This document shows, one piece after another, positions 63,674-64,000 of a DNA stretch of 64,000 nt. The stretch comes from Dendrophyllia cribrosa (taxonomy: Eukaryota > Cnidaria > Anthozoa > Scleractinia > Dendrophylliidae). Made by a program: the position numbers and the translations under genes. The stretch spans positions 21,245,402 to 21,309,401 of the forward strand of contig JAJLRJ010000011.1 in the NCBI GenBank assembly GCA_024195265.1, given 5' to 3'. The notes under the pieces were generated by a model. That model was not told the origin of the DNA. It was given only the letters and a program-made list of their open reading frames with translations, and did no database searches. The first letter of the stretch is position 1, and each line of letters starts with the position of its first letter.

Positions 63674-64000
63674 TTAGTCTGCAAGCTCAACTCGCTGAGT
63701 TAGTCATTCCTTGTTTGCATCTAATTGGTTGTTAGCCTTGGGTTGTTAGCCTTGGATAGGAATAGGATAGATAGGGGATAGGAATTCTGCGCTTGGTGCA
63801 GTGCAACATTGGATGCTCGTTGGAATCACAAACAAGACGTGGATGGGTGGAGGCGTATGTCGCAGTTGTTATGGAACATAAACATTTCCCAGCATAATTA
63901 CATTCACGACAATAAGCCTCCTTCTGTGACTTATTTGTACATGTGATGTGAGTGGAGCCTGAAAGGAAGAAACTGGGCGTTGCAAGGAAGAATTTATTTA
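63674..64000. other. Window end, no feature seen
   Basis: A short TGTTAGCCTTGG duplication near 63731; otherwise no signal. Confidence 0.5.

Overview
The window reads as an AT-rich animal nuclear contig, most probably cnidarian (stony coral or sea anemone). The evidence is indirect: small introns with GT/AG sites, a TRAF-type RING gene, and a repeat load of Penelope-like, DIRS-like, Polinton-like PolB, MULE and CXC/OTU transposon sequences of the kind common in coral genomes. No tRNA or rRNA gene was recognised. Host-like coding sequence is sparse: a split TRAF-like gene (22.2-24.9 kb), pieces of a PIF1-like helicase (30.0 and 32.4 kb), an unassigned terminal exon (28.3-28.6 kb) and a two-exon fragment near 35.7 kb. 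Almost everything else is mobile DNA, much of it nested and on the minus strand.

Region by region. 0-2 kb: foldback and tandem repeats. 2-10.4 kb: remnants of a virus-like PolB element, with five small minus-strand genes sharing an AT-rich motif just before their starts and a type B DNA polymerase whose start carries a similar motif. A stack of three Penelope-like (PLE) 3' ends with two hammerhead-ribozyme-like motifs separates the two parts. 10.6-13.2 kb: a large palindrome cuts into an ~837-codon gene of a probable DDE-type family. 14-15 kb: an internally deleted LINE. 20.3-21.6 kb: a second DDE-like pseudogene beside a LINE RT scrap. 22-25.5 kb: the TRAF-like gene with a tandemly duplicated 5' end. 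25.5-27.1 kb: a broken MULE transposase. 27-39.6 kb: minisatellites and sparse exons.

The most striking object spans 40,396-59,556. It is a DNA transposon inserted in the integrase gene of a gypsy-like retroelement (flanks 39.6-40.4 and 59.6-60.5 kb) and bounded by an 8-bp direct repeat. Its ends are inverted repeats followed by ~2.2-2.4 kb of inverted arrays of a 10-bp satellite (TATACAACCA/TATGGTTGTA class). Its core holds one spliced minus-strand gene that fuses a DDE-like transposase domain, an OTU-type cysteine protease domain and a CXC cysteine-rich domain. The right satellite arm was later invaded by an unclassified fragment plus a TA-flanked MITE (49.6-50.57 kb), and by a full-length DIRS/Ngaro-type tyrosine-recombinase retrotransposon (50,773-57,583) with split direct repeats, which appears to have entered at a GAATAG shared with the satellite. 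Removing these leaves an ~11.4-kb transposon. The final 4 kb hold tandem duplications and a decayed reverse transcriptase.

Nearly every mobile gene carries at least one stop or frameshift. The fewest breaks are in the DDE-OTU-CXC gene and the DIRS element, so these are the youngest insertions.
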